Positions 53,188 to 63,045 of a stretch of DNA of 64,000 nucleotides are shown piece by piece (position 1 is the stretch's first letter; every line of letters begins with the position of its first letter). Under the pieces are notes generated by a model, which did not search any database, was not told the origin of the DNA, and worked only from the letters and a program-made list of their open reading frames with translations. Origin of the DNA: UBA5336 sp964506685. Its GTDB lineage: Bacteria > Pseudomonadota > Alphaproteobacteria > Caulobacterales > Hyphomonadaceae. The DNA is taken from assembly GCA_964506685.1 (NCBI GenBank), contig CAZDMQ010000010.1:4091-68090 (forward strand), written 5' to 3'. Made by a program: the position numbers and the translations under genes.

Positions 53188-53433
53188 TCACTCGTCGCTG
53201 ACATCCTCGAAACCGAGGGTCGGCACTTCGGCGGCCATGTCGGAAAAAGTACGGCCAATCGTATCCTGATGATCGGGAAAGGCACGAACCAGATCGTAGC
53301 AGAAATCGCGGATCGCCGCGCGCACGATCGCCTCGCGAAAGACCGTATCGTCTGACATGTCGTCCAGTTCGATGGTGACATAGCGCATCAGCATGCCCAC
53401 GCGCCCGTCGACCCGTCTGTCATGATCGTTCAC
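53188..53433 (-). CDS. Hypothetical 81-aa acidic protein between sufB and sufC
   Basis: Begins with GTG, 9 nt after GGGAG. 81 aa, acidic, with LMRYVTIELDDMSDDTVFREAIVRAAIRDFCYDLVRAF and a C-terminal DMAAEVPTLGFEDVSDE (each quoted in part). It has one Cys and looks like a compact alpha/beta or helical domain. No family recognised. SUF operons usually pass directly from sufB to sufC, so this gene is an addition; a role in the pathway is conjecture from position. Confidence 0.65.
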   Translation of the reverse strand: MNDHDRRVDGRVGMLMRYVTIELDDMSDDTVFREAIVRAAIRDFCYDLVRAFPDHQDTIGRTFSDMAAEVPTLGFEDVSDE

Positions 53434-53738
53434 GGGCGAACTCCCTGCAAAACCAGCCCGGCGCGCCACCGGGCGGGGCACGAAAACCACAGCCGTCGGA
53501 TGTAGCATCATTTGCGCACTCTGGATAACGGAAAAGAAGAAGCCGCAACCCACTATGATCGCAACTGATTTCTCCCCACGCGGCAGTCAGAGCCTTTTCG
53601 CCTCACGTGGCGCCGGCCGATGCTAGGTGAAACCGGTGCCGGCGAGGTCGAGGGCGGCTTCAGACCAGATTGCACCACCTGGCCGCCTGGATACGCCATC
53701 AGGGTCGGCGTCGCGCGCTCTGCGCAAACGGCACCGCC
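53434..53738. other. 305-bp gap inside the SUF operon without a gene
   Basis: No convincing coding frame on either strand. It could hold a secondary promoter for the small gene-sufC-D-S-T-A part. I could not identify an IscR, RirA, Fur or Irr site. Confidence 0.5.
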
Positions 53739-55307
<1,569 letters not shown>

Positions 55308-55336
55308 GCACTCTCTCGCTCAACCTGTCGGCCCCG

Positions 55337-56479
55337 TCAGACGCCCTGTTTCAGCACGGTCCGGCGCGCGGCAGCGAGCCAGGCGTCTGACACGGCCTCG
55401 ACGTCCCGAGGCTCGGTTCTCCACCCAAAGCTGGTGCGGATTGCACATTCTGCAAGCCCGTCGGGCACGCCCATGGCCGAAAGCACGACCGAGCGCCGCA
55501 CCTTTCCCGATGAACAGGCCGATCCGGACGACACCGCGATCCCGGCAAGGTCCATCGCCATGACCTGGGTCTCCGACCGGAACCCCGAAATCGCAAAGCA
55601 GCTCGTCCCGGCCAGGCGGGGCGCACCCTCGCCCATGACCACGATGCCGGCTTCGGACTTGAGACGCGCCTCCATTGCATCGCGCAGCGGCGCCAGCGCG
55701 GCATGGGCTGCAAGCCCGGACACGGCCGCACTGGCCGCTGCGCCGAACCCGGCAATGCCGGCGACATTTTCGGTCCCCGATCGAAGGCTGCGTTCCTGCC
55801 CGCCGCCGCGCTGGACCGGTTTCAGCGGCGCACCTGGCCGGTGCCAGAGAGCCCCTGTGCCCTGCGGCCCGCCCGCCTTGTGGGCCGAAAGGGCGAGATA
55901 ATCGGCGCCGAGCAGGGCGACACGCACCGCAACCTTGCCAAGCGCCTGGACGCCGTCGCAATGGACCAGCCCGCCAGCCGCGCGGACAAGCCCGGCCGCC
56001 TCGGCGACGGGCTGGATCACGCCAGTCTCGTTATTGGCCAGCATCAGCGCCAGGATCGGGGTGCCGTCGCGGTCATGGTCCCAGGTCCGGAGCCGGGTTT
56101 CGAGGTGGTCGAGATCGATCCGGCCGTCCGCGCCGGCGTAAACGGTCTCGACCGCGGCCCCGGCCGTGCCGGCATTCTGCACGACCGCCTCGTGCTCGGT
56201 GGCCGACACCAGCAGCGTGGCGGCGCCATCGAGCGCGGCAACAGCGCCGTGCAAGGCCAGCTGGTTGGCTTCGGTGCCGCCACTGGTAAAAACAATGTCC
56301 TGGGCGCGCGCGCCAATGGCCCCGCCGATCGCCTCGCGCGCGGTTTCGACGATGCGGCGCGCCTGCCGTCCCGGGCCATGCACCGAAGAGGGATTGGCCC
56401 CGGTCTCGAGGGCTTCGAGCATGGCCTCGCGCGCCTCAGGCCGGAGCGGCGCAGTGGCATTGTAGTCGGCATAGATCAT
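55337..56479 (-). CDS. Cysteine desulfurase, IscS/NifS class
   Basis: 380-aa PLP enzyme of the group with the long Cys loop: SSGSACSSGKV carries the catalytic Cys. YADYNATAPLRPEA at the start, TSGGTEANQLAL and SAHKAGGPQGTGALW with the PLP Lys. It is the first gene of the SUF operon, giving the operon two desulfurases (this one and SufS). An iscR/rirA-type regulator, often next to it, is absent; the divergent neighbour is a hydrolase. Weak ribosome site (ACGGGG). Confidence 0.92.
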   Translation of the reverse strand: MIYADYNATAPLRPEAREAMLEALETGANPSSVHGPGRQARRIVETAREAIGGAIGARAQDIVFTSGGTEANQLALHGAVAALDGAATLLVSATEHEAVVQNAGTAGAAVETVYAGADGRIDLDHLETRLRTWDHDRDGTPILALMLANNETGVIQPVAEAAGLVRAAGGLVHCDGVQALGKVAVRVALLGADYLALSAHKAGGPQGTGALWHRPGAPLKPVQRGGGQERSLRSGTENVAGIAGFGAAASAAVSGLAAHAALAPLRDAMEARLKSEAGIVVMGEGAPRLAGTSCFAISGFRSETQVMAMDLAGIAVSSGSACSSGKVRRSVVLSAMGVPDGLAECAIRTSFGWRTEPRDVEAVSDAWLAAARRTVLKQGV

Positions 56480-56779
56480 GCCCCGTACCTAGTCGGTTTC
56501 CGGCCCGGTTGAAAGCGGTCCGCGTGCGCAGCAGGAGGTCCGGCGACCCCGGCATTGCATCGCAGGAAGCTGACCACCGGAACGGAGGCGACGGGGTGAC
56601 CGGCAGCTTGCCCGGGATAAGGACCGGCAAATCGCTCTGCCGGGGAAACATCCCTGCGCCATTCAGCGTTTGAGAGGAGCGGCCAGACTGGCGGGTTTGC
56701 TGGTTTTCCTTGCAATCGCGCCTCGAGATGGCCTATGCCGCCGGCTTGCCTTTTCTTGCAGACCGGAGCGCGGAGTGCC
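56480..56779. other. Divergent region between the SUF operon and the hydrolase gene
   Basis: 300 bp without a supported gene. It should contain the SUF operon promoter, but no clear -35/-10 pair or Fe-S/iron regulator site was recognised. Several GACCGG/CCGGTC-type pieces occur without consistent spacing. Confidence 0.4.
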
Positions 56780-57460
56780 ATGTCCGAACTGATCATCCCG
56801 GGACCAGCCGGCCGGATCGAAGGCCGCTACACCGAGCCACCGGTCGAGGGCGCGCCCATCGCACTGATCCTGCACCCGCACCCCAAGGCCGGCGGGACAA
56901 TGCAGGATCCGATCACCATCCGGCTCTACCAGATGTTCGAGGCGCGCGGCTTTGGGGTGTTGCGCTACAATTCGCGCGGCGTGGGCCGGACCCAGGGAAT
57001 GTACGACCATGGCGTCGGCGAGCTCGAGGATGCGGCCTTCGTGCTCGACCATCTCGAGAACCTCGCCGAGAGCCCGCGCTATGTCTGGTGCGCCGGCTAC
57101 AGCTTCGGCGCCTGGATCACCCTGCAGCTGCTGATGCGCCGGCCGGAAATCGACGGCTTCTTCGCGATCTCGCCGCCGGCGAACCATTATGACCTGTCCT
57201 TTCTTGCCCCCTGCCCTGCCTCGGGCCTGATCGTGTCCGGCGATGCCGACGCGATTTCCAGTCCCGATGACGTCGAGCGGGCCCTGCAGAAAGTGCGCGT
57301 CCAAAAGGGCGAAGTCATCGACCGGGCCGTGATTGCGGGCGCCAATCACTTCTACCAGAACGCCCAGGCCGCGCTCATGGAGACGCTGGAGACCTATCTT
57401 GATCGCCGGCTTGAGGCGGCGGAACAGAAGCGCCGGGAGCAGACTGAACTGAAGGAGTGA
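56780..57460 (+). CDS. Alpha/beta hydrolase (KANL3/Tex30-like small hydrolase family)
   Basis: 226-aa compact hydrolase: LHPHPKAGGTM near the oxyanion region, YNSRGVGRTQG, the nucleophile elbow CAGYSFGAW with Ser, the Asp of SGDADAISSPDD and the His of AGANHFYQ. GGAG lies before the ATG at 56780. Such proteins commonly sit next to SUF genes in alphaproteobacteria, but their substrate is unknown. Confidence 0.85.
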   Translation: MSELIIPGPAGRIEGRYTEPPVEGAPIALILHPHPKAGGTMQDPITIRLYQMFEARGFGVLRYNSRGVGRTQGMYDHGVGELEDAAFVLDHLENLAESPRYVWCAGYSFGAWITLQLLMRRPEIDGFFAISPPANHYDLSFLAPCPASGLIVSGDADAISSPDDVERALQKVRVQKGEVIDRAVIAGANHFYQNAQAALMETLETYLDRRLEAAEQKRREQTELKE

Positions 57461-57505
57461 CCGCATCCGCGCGCTGGCCTTGCCGTCCCCTCGCGCGCCT
57501 CGGTC

Positions 57506-57521
57506 TGGCACCCGTTTTGCT
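57506..57521 (+). promoter_or_regulatory. Sigma-54 (RpoN) promoter-like element
   Basis: TGGCACCCGTTTTGCT: the -24 GG and -12 GC are separated by exactly 10 bp and the match to TGGCACG-N4-TTGCW is complete apart from one base. It points toward the sulfotransferase pair, starting 74 bp before the first gene's ATG. Sigma-54 promoters in Caulobacter relatives drive flagellar and cell-surface genes. Confidence 0.55.
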
Positions 57522-57579
57522 CTGGCTCTTCTGACCGCGGGACGGTATCAGGCGTGAACGGGTCAGGATGGAGAGTGCC

Positions 57580-58515
57580 ATGACAGGGGCGAGTCCGGCA
57601 ACGCCACCCACTGGACAGTCCCGGCAAACCGGTCCCTTCGGAACGGAACGGCGGGATGCCGCGCGGCTGGCAGAGACCATCACCTTCCTGGTGATCGGGG
57701 CACAGAAGGCCGGCACGACCTGGATCTGCGACGTGCTGCGCCGTCATCCGGACGTGTTCATACCCGACTGGAAGGAACTGCACTTCTTCGAGCAGGAACC
57801 GAACTTCGAGAAGGGAGCTGACTGGTATCTCGACTTCTTCGAGGGCAGCGAAACCGCGCTGGCCCGGGGCGAGGGAACGCCGAACTACTTCTACAATGTC
57901 TGCACACCGCAGGAGCATCGCGACTGGATCTGCCGCGAGGTGCCCGCGAGGATCCATGCCCACCTGCCCGATGTCCGCCTGATCCTCAGCCTGCGCGATC
58001 CGGTGCAGCGGGCCGTCTCGGCATACAACCACTTCGTCCTGCGCGGGAACCTCTCACCGCAGACCCCGCTCCGGGACTGCTGGGACGAGCGCGGCATCCG
58101 CAGCGCAGGACGCTATGACCTGCAGCTGGCGAAGTGGCTCGAACACTATGATCTCAGCCAGTTCGAGGTCGTGATCTATGAAGAGGACATCAGGCCGGAC
58201 GCAGCCAAGCTCGACACCATCAACCGGCTGTTCAGGGCGATCGGCGTGCCGGCCATGACCGAGGTCCCCGGCCTGTTCGACCGCAGCAACAGCCGGCTTG
58301 ATGCGGCCCTGGGCCATCTCAATCAGGTCGCCTTCCTGCGCGAGAACCGGTACGGCCAGAAGATCCGGGACCGGATCAACAATGCGCTTCCGGCCGCGGT
58401 ACAGAACCGCCTCAGGGTGAAGATCGACCCCGCGGATATCGATGCGCTGGCCGAGGAATTCGAGCCTCACACCCGCGCGCTGGAAGCCATGCTCGGACGC
58501 AAGCTGCCATGGTGA
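57580..58515 (+). CDS. Sulfotransferase (heparan-sulfate N-deacetylase/sulfotransferase type), copy 1
   Basis: 311-aa PAPS-dependent sulfotransferase: 5'-phosphosulfate loop FLVIGAQKAGTTWICDVLRRHPDVF (about 36-60), catalytic WKELHFF region (KEL), and the 3'-phosphate loop ILSLRDPVQRAVSAYNHF. The C-terminal half ends in MLGRKLPW. Start at 57580 with GGAG upstream; 57568 is also possible. No signal peptide or membrane span, so it acts in the cytosol, probably on a sugar nucleotide or lipid-linked polysaccharide. It overlaps the second copy. Confidence 0.92.
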   Translation: MTGASPATPPTGQSRQTGPFGTERRDAARLAETITFLVIGAQKAGTTWICDVLRRHPDVFIPDWKELHFFEQEPNFEKGADWYLDFFEGSETALARGEGTPNYFYNVCTPQEHRDWICREVPARIHAHLPDVRLILSLRDPVQRAVSAYNHFVLRGNLSPQTPLRDCWDERGIRSAGRYDLQLAKWLEHYDLSQFEVVIYEEDIRPDAAKLDTINRLFRAIGVPAMTEVPGLFDRSNSRLDAALGHLNQVAFLRENRYGQKIRDRINNALPAAVQNRLRVKIDPADIDALAEEFEPHTRALEAMLGRKLPW

Positions 58516-59456
58516 CGATGACGCCTGCCCTGTCCTCGCTGCATCCGCTGTCGCCGCTGCATGTCGACCAGATTCCGGCACCGGCGCACACCGCGCCGAT
58601 CGAGGATGTCGCAAAGGTGGTGAGCTTCCTCGTCCTCGGCGTCCAGAAAGGCGGGACGACGTGGATCTGCGACAGGCTGCGCAAGCATCCCGACGTGTTC
58701 ATCCCGCAATGGAAGGAGCTACGCTTCTTCAACCGAGACGAGAATTTCGCCAAGGGCTATGCCTGGTATCTCGAGCTTTATCGCGGCCATGGCAATGCCA
58801 GGGCCGTGGGCGAGGGCAATCCGACCTATTTCTTCACCCGCTGCGACGTGCCCGGCAAGCAGGACTGGAACCATCCCGAAGCGCCCGCACGCATTCGGGC
58901 AGCCCTGCCGGACGCCACCCTGATCGTCTCCTTCAGGGATCCCGTCAAACGCGCCGTTTCGGCATACCAGCACTTTCTGACACGGGGACAGCTCACCCCG
59001 TACAAGCCCTTCCGCGAGGTCTGGGATGAATTTGGCATGCGCGCCCAGGGCGAGTATGCGAACCAGTTCGAGCGCTGGCTCGAGCTGTTCCCCCGCGAGC
59101 AGTTCCACACGCTGGTCTTCGAGGATGACATCGTCCCAGAGCAGAACCGGAAGGCCACCCTGGACGGGCTGTTCGACCGGCTCGGCGTGCCGCGCCTGGC
59201 CGAGGTCCCTGGCCTGCATGACCGCTCGAACGAGGCGCAGGACCCGGCGCTCGCGCATTTCAACAATTTCAGCGTCTTTCGCGACAATGCCGTCGGCCGC
59301 AGGATCCGCGACGGGATCAACCGCCGGCTGCCCCGCTCGGTGCAGGAGCGCTTGAAGGTCTCGATCCCGGAAAGCGACCTCGCCCGGCTCCGCGACCACT
59401 ACGCACCGCACAATGAGCGGCTGGCGAAACTGCTCGGCCGACCGCTGCACTGGTAG
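58509..59456 (+). CDS. Sulfotransferase (heparan-sulfate type), copy 2
   Basis: 315 aa, a paralogue of the preceding gene over its whole length (VLGVQKGGTTWICDRLRKHPDVFIPQWKELRFF, quoted in part, and IVSFRDPVKRAVSAYQHF; same GRPLHW end). It overlaps copy 1 by 7 nt (ATGGTGA). Clear divergence outside the PAPS loops suggests a different acceptor. Both lie behind the sigma-54-type element. Confidence 0.92.
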   Translation: MVTMTPALSSLHPLSPLHVDQIPAPAHTAPIEDVAKVVSFLVLGVQKGGTTWICDRLRKHPDVFIPQWKELRFFNRDENFAKGYAWYLELYRGHGNARAVGEGNPTYFFTRCDVPGKQDWNHPEAPARIRAALPDATLIVSFRDPVKRAVSAYQHFLTRGQLTPYKPFREVWDEFGMRAQGEYANQFERWLELFPREQFHTLVFEDDIVPEQNRKATLDGLFDRLGVPRLAEVPGLHDRSNEAQDPALAHFNNFSVFRDNAVGRRIRDGINRRLPRSVQERLKVSIPESDLARLRDHYAPHNERLAKLLGRPLHW

Positions 59457-59636
59457 CGGCCCGCCCGTCCGTCCGCGACCGCCCCCCTCGCGCGCCGCGC
59501 CGCTGCTCACCCGTGCCTTACCTGCCCGCCACACAGGGCCAGCATGTCCCGGCAACCAGACGCAGCCTGCCGGCTTGTTCCCCCTGCGGCCTGTCGGCAT
59601 AACGGTCTCAAGGGGTACAGCGCGGGGGCCCGGTCC

Positions 59637-60668
59637 ATGCATCCACTTGCGGCGACTGCCGCCCTGCTTGCCATCGCGCCGCTTGCCGTGACCGCTCCGG
59701 TATTCGGCTTTGCCAGCCTGAGCACCGTGCTCGCCTTCGTCTTCTACCTTCGCAACAATGGCGAGAAGCTTCGGGCCGAACGCAATTTCTTTTCCCTTGC
59801 GGATCCGGTGGGAGCGGCCTTCATCCGGATCCGCAGCGCCGCTCTTGCCGGCGCCCTTGTCCGGTCACTGGCGATCGGCATGCTGGCCCTGTTCACCTTC
59901 CCGCCGCTTGAAGCGGCTGACCTTGCGCGAGGCGGGCCGCTCGCCGCCTATGGCGCCCAGATCGACGCTGAACGGGTACCGACGCTGCTCGTCTTCTATC
60001 TCGCGACGGGGCTCGGCTGGCTCGTCACCGAAGCCCTCGCCCGCCGCATGCGGGCCGAGGCCAGCCGTTGGGCCCTCTACCGTCTCGGGCTTGTCTATGG
60101 CCTGCTGTTCTCGGGCCTGCTGACAGTTGCGCATGCCCAGTCGGGGCGCATCCTCGCGGCATTTCCGGAGCCGCCGCCGGGACCGGCCAGCCTGACCCTC
60201 TATGAAGCGCCGCCGACCCTTGCCGTGTTGGAGGCTGTGCGAAAGCTGCATGCGGATCTCGCCGAGGCCGAACAGGAGCGGCGCCGGATGGATCGTCGCG
60301 CACAGGAGTGCCGGCGGGATTTCTGGTTCGACCTGCACAATCTCCGCGAGCAGCTCAACCGGGCGACCTGGCGCTGCGATGAACCGGGAGCACGGATCGA
60401 CCCGGTACCGATCGCCCGCAGTGCCCTGCTGACCATGGCCGTGGTCGATGACCTGATTGACGGGCTGGTGGTGGACATGGCCGACTCGGTCTCGACCTCG
60501 CTCGCGCCCACGGGCGGGACGGTGCCCGGCCTCGTCCGCCTGCTGGTCAGCATCGTCTTGTCCTCGAATGTCCTGCAGGGCTTTGTGCTGGCCGTGCATG
60601 TGGCCATGCTCTCCGATGCTCTCCGCTATCGGGGTGATCGGAGGCGCCGGCGGATGGTCTCGCCCTGA
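59637..60668 (+). CDS. Predicted multi-span membrane protein of unknown function (343 aa)
   Basis: 343 aa. Hydrophobic segments at about 5-35, 65-95, 115-130 and 145-170, then a coiled-coil/charged part (about 205-260, LHADLAEAEQERRRMDRRAQECRRD) and a possible final span (about 305-330). No family motif recognised. It follows the sulfotransferases by 180 bp, same strand; the start at 59637 was chosen because it begins with the first membrane span. Confidence 0.7.
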   Translation: MHPLAATAALLAIAPLAVTAPVFGFASLSTVLAFVFYLRNNGEKLRAERNFFSLADPVGAAFIRIRSAALAGALVRSLAIGMLALFTFPPLEAADLARGGPLAAYGAQIDAERVPTLLVFYLATGLGWLVTEALARRMRAEASRWALYRLGLVYGLLFSGLLTVAHAQSGRILAAFPEPPPGPASLTLYEAPPTLAVLEAVRKLHADLAEAEQERRRMDRRAQECRRDFWFDLHNLREQLNRATWRCDEPGARIDPVPIARSALLTMAVVDDLIDGLVVDMADSVSTSLAPTGGTVPGLVRLLVSIVLSSNVLQGFVLAVHVAMLSDALRYRGDRRRRRMVSP

Positions 60669-60700
60669 TGCCCGGCGGAAGCCCCAGCGCTTGCGGACGC

Positions 60701-61516
60701 TCAGCCCCTGCCGGCGACCGCGTCCGCGCCCGTGTCCCCAGCCAAGTCCGATGCAGCGTCCGGTGCGGCCCGTTTCAGTTCAGCGCGGTACCGGGCCAGG
60801 CGTTCGGCGATGCGCGGACGGCCCGCCTCCGTGGCCAGGCCAGACAGGCAGAGCGCATAGCCAAGCCCGACTGAAGGTCCGAGCCGATCCGTCGCGATCC
60901 CTCCCATGGTCCAGGACAGGAGGGCCCCGCCGGCGATATGGGACAGGGTGCGCTCGAGCGACGCGATGGATACCGGCGGATCGAGATAGCCGTCCGCCCG
61001 TGCGGCGCCGAGCAGGCCGGTCCAGATGGCGCGGGACTGGGCGAGGCGCTCGGGTGTGGCCAGGCCCGTCTCATCGGCGCCGGTGGTGTTGAGCAGCGCC
61101 CGCCAGATTGCACGATAGAAGCCCGGATCCCGGGCATAATAGCCGAAGGCGAGATCATGGGCGGCGAAGATCCGCTCGAGGCTGTTGTCCGTGGCAAGGC
61201 GTTCGAAGCGGTTAGCAAAATCGCGCTCATCCTCGAGGACAGCAAGAACCACCGCCCGCTTCGAGCCGAACAGGTTGTAGGGCGTGGTCAGGCTGACCCC
61301 GGCCCGCTGGGCAAGGCTGCGCATGGACAGGTCGGTGGTGCCGGTCTCGCGGATGAGGTCGCGCGCCGCTCCCACGATGCGGCGACGACGTTCGGCCTTG
61401 GCCTGCTCGCGGCGTCCCGGCGCGGGACCGGCCACTGCGCCCGGCCCTGGCGTTGGCGAGGGCGGGGGCGAGGATGCTGACGCGGGCGAATACGGGGGCG
61501 AACCTGAGGTGGTCAT
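60701..61516 (-). CDS. TetR-family transcriptional regulator
   Basis: 271 aa. A Pro/Ser-rich N-terminal extension (1-35) precedes the TetR helix-turn-helix (about 40-85, RRRRIVGAARDLIRETGTTDLSMRSLAQRAGVSLTTPYNLFGSKRAVV, outlined) and a ligand domain (about 95-250). The ATG is only 2 bp past the stop of the FAD oxidoreductase, so it is cotranscribed with the oxidoreductase/hydrolase pair it probably controls. Confidence 0.88.
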   Translation of the reverse strand: MTTSGSPPYSPASASSPPPSPTPGPGAVAGPAPGRREQAKAERRRRIVGAARDLIRETGTTDLSMRSLAQRAGVSLTTPYNLFGSKRAVVLAVLEDERDFANRFERLATDNSLERIFAAHDLAFGYYARDPGFYRAIWRALLNTTGADETGLATPERLAQSRAIWTGLLGAARADGYLDPPVSIASLERTLSHIAGGALLSWTMGGIATDRLGPSVGLGYALCLSGLATEAGRPRIAERLARYRAELKRAAPDAASDLAGDTGADAVAGRG

Positions 61517-61518
61517 GT

Positions 61519-63045
61519 TCAGGCCGCGCGCCGCATCGGCTCATCTGTGGTCACAAGGTCGGCGGCCTGGTCGAGGCCGAGGACCTGCATCATCGCGGTA
61601 CGGTCGGGGCCCGGACGCGGCGGATAGGCAGCCGCATTGCGCCGTTTTCCGCGTGACCAGTGATAGAGCACCTTGAGCAGGTTAGCCGGCCGGCCAAGCC
61701 ACTTGTCCGGGGGCTCCAGCATGTGGAACCCGCGCATGGCCGCCCGCAGCAGCGTGACATCCCTGCGCAGGGCGATCGTCACACCGTCCTCGACGAAGCT
61801 GCGCAGGATCCGGGCGCGCAGGCTCGGACGATGGCCTGGCATCAGGGCCCTGCGCGCGCGGCGCATCGCCGAACGGTCCTGGGCAAGCTGGTTGAGATAG
61901 TAGGGGCGAAGTTCGCGTTCGATCGCCGCATGGTAGAAACGCTGGCGTTCGGTCGCATCGGAACTGGCGTCCAGCGCCTCGCGCAGCATCTCCGCGCTCA
62001 CGGCCGCGAACGAACAGCCCCGGCCATAGAGCGGGTTTGTCCGCACCAGCGTATCGCCCAGAGCGAAATAGCCCTGCACGGCCGGCCTGCCGTCCGGCAG
62101 CATGTCCCGCCAGCGGCTCTGCAAGTTGCCCATGCCGTACACCTTGCCGCGCGGTTCGGACCGCGCCGCATCGGTCCAGCGCCGGAGCCCGGGCAGTTCC
62201 TGCGTGATCGCATGGAACGTGTCCGGATTGACGATGGCCTTGCGCAATTCGAGTTCGATCTCGGGGACGGCGAGCGTGATCGAGAAGCAGCCATTGTCAC
62301 CTGGAAACACGCCGAACTTCAGATAGCCCAGATCGCCATTGCCCGGCGGGCTGCCGGCGCGCGGCGGTTCGCTCATGCCGGGCTTGAGACGGTAGTGGCG
62401 GGTGAAATAGAGAATGCCGGCGGTTTCGCTCGCCTCGGAAATGGCGGCACCTGCGGCCTTCAATTGCTCGATCAGGAAGCCGTTCTTGCCGCCGGTATCG
62501 ACAACAATGTCGGCATCGAGGGTGACACACCCGCCCGCCGCCACGTCCTCGGCCTCGACACCGCTGACCACGACCGGACCGTCCGCTGCCTTGTGGCAGA
62601 CGAGGCGGCGGACAAGCATGCCGGGCCGGAGCGTGACATTGGCAAGGGTTTCAACATAGCGGCGCATCACGAGTTCGAGCGTGGTCCGCCGGCTGGTGAG
62701 AATGGTCAGGTCCGCGTCGCCGGGCTCGGGCCGATAGGCGGCGCGCTGGAGGTCGGTCAGCATCGCGTCGAAGGTCAGCTCGCGCACACCGGCGGCCCTG
62801 AGTGCCTCCAGCAAGCCCGGATGGTGCATGCGGATGATGTTCCGCAACCGCGCGAGGAAGGCATGGCTCTGGCGGACATGGCCAGCGCCCCTGCGATGCC
62901 AGCTGGCAAACACCTCCTCGGGGTCCTCACCGGGCGGGGCAAGGTCACGGTCGACCAGCATGATCGAGCGCCCGGTCGGCGCCAGCGACAAGGCCGTGCA
63001 CAGCCCGCCCATGCCGGCGCCGATGACAAGCACCCGCTCGCTCAT
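61519..63045 (-). CDS. FAD-dependent oxidoreductase (monooxygenase-like)
   Basis: 508 aa. N-terminal dinucleotide fold VLVIGAGMGGLCTALSL (residues 5-21), then the FAD-binding GD motif in GYFALGDTLVRTNPLYGRGCSFAAVSAEM (about 325-353), as in flavin hydroxylases and epoxidases. Pairs with the overlapping hydrolase gene (ATGA). A combined epoxidation-hydrolysis pathway is plausible but inferred. The C-terminal 120 residues (RSFVEDGVTIALRRDV...) are helical and basic. Confidence 0.8.
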   Translation of the reverse strand: MSERVLVIGAGMGGLCTALSLAPTGRSIMLVDRDLAPPGEDPEEVFASWHRRGAGHVRQSHAFLARLRNIIRMHHPGLLEALRAAGVRELTFDAMLTDLQRAAYRPEPGDADLTILTSRRTTLELVMRRYVETLANVTLRPGMLVRRLVCHKAADGPVVVSGVEAEDVAAGGCVTLDADIVVDTGGKNGFLIEQLKAAGAAISEASETAGILYFTRHYRLKPGMSEPPRAGSPPGNGDLGYLKFGVFPGDNGCFSITLAVPEIELELRKAIVNPDTFHAITQELPGLRRWTDAARSEPRGKVYGMGNLQSRWRDMLPDGRPAVQGYFALGDTLVRTNPLYGRGCSFAAVSAEMLREALDASSDATERQRFYHAAIERELRPYYLNQLAQDRSAMRRARRALMPGHRPSLRARILRSFVEDGVTIALRRDVTLLRAAMRGFHMLEPPDKWLGRPANLLKVLYHWSRGKRRNAAAYPPRPGPDRTAMMQVLGLDQAADLVTTDEPMRRAA

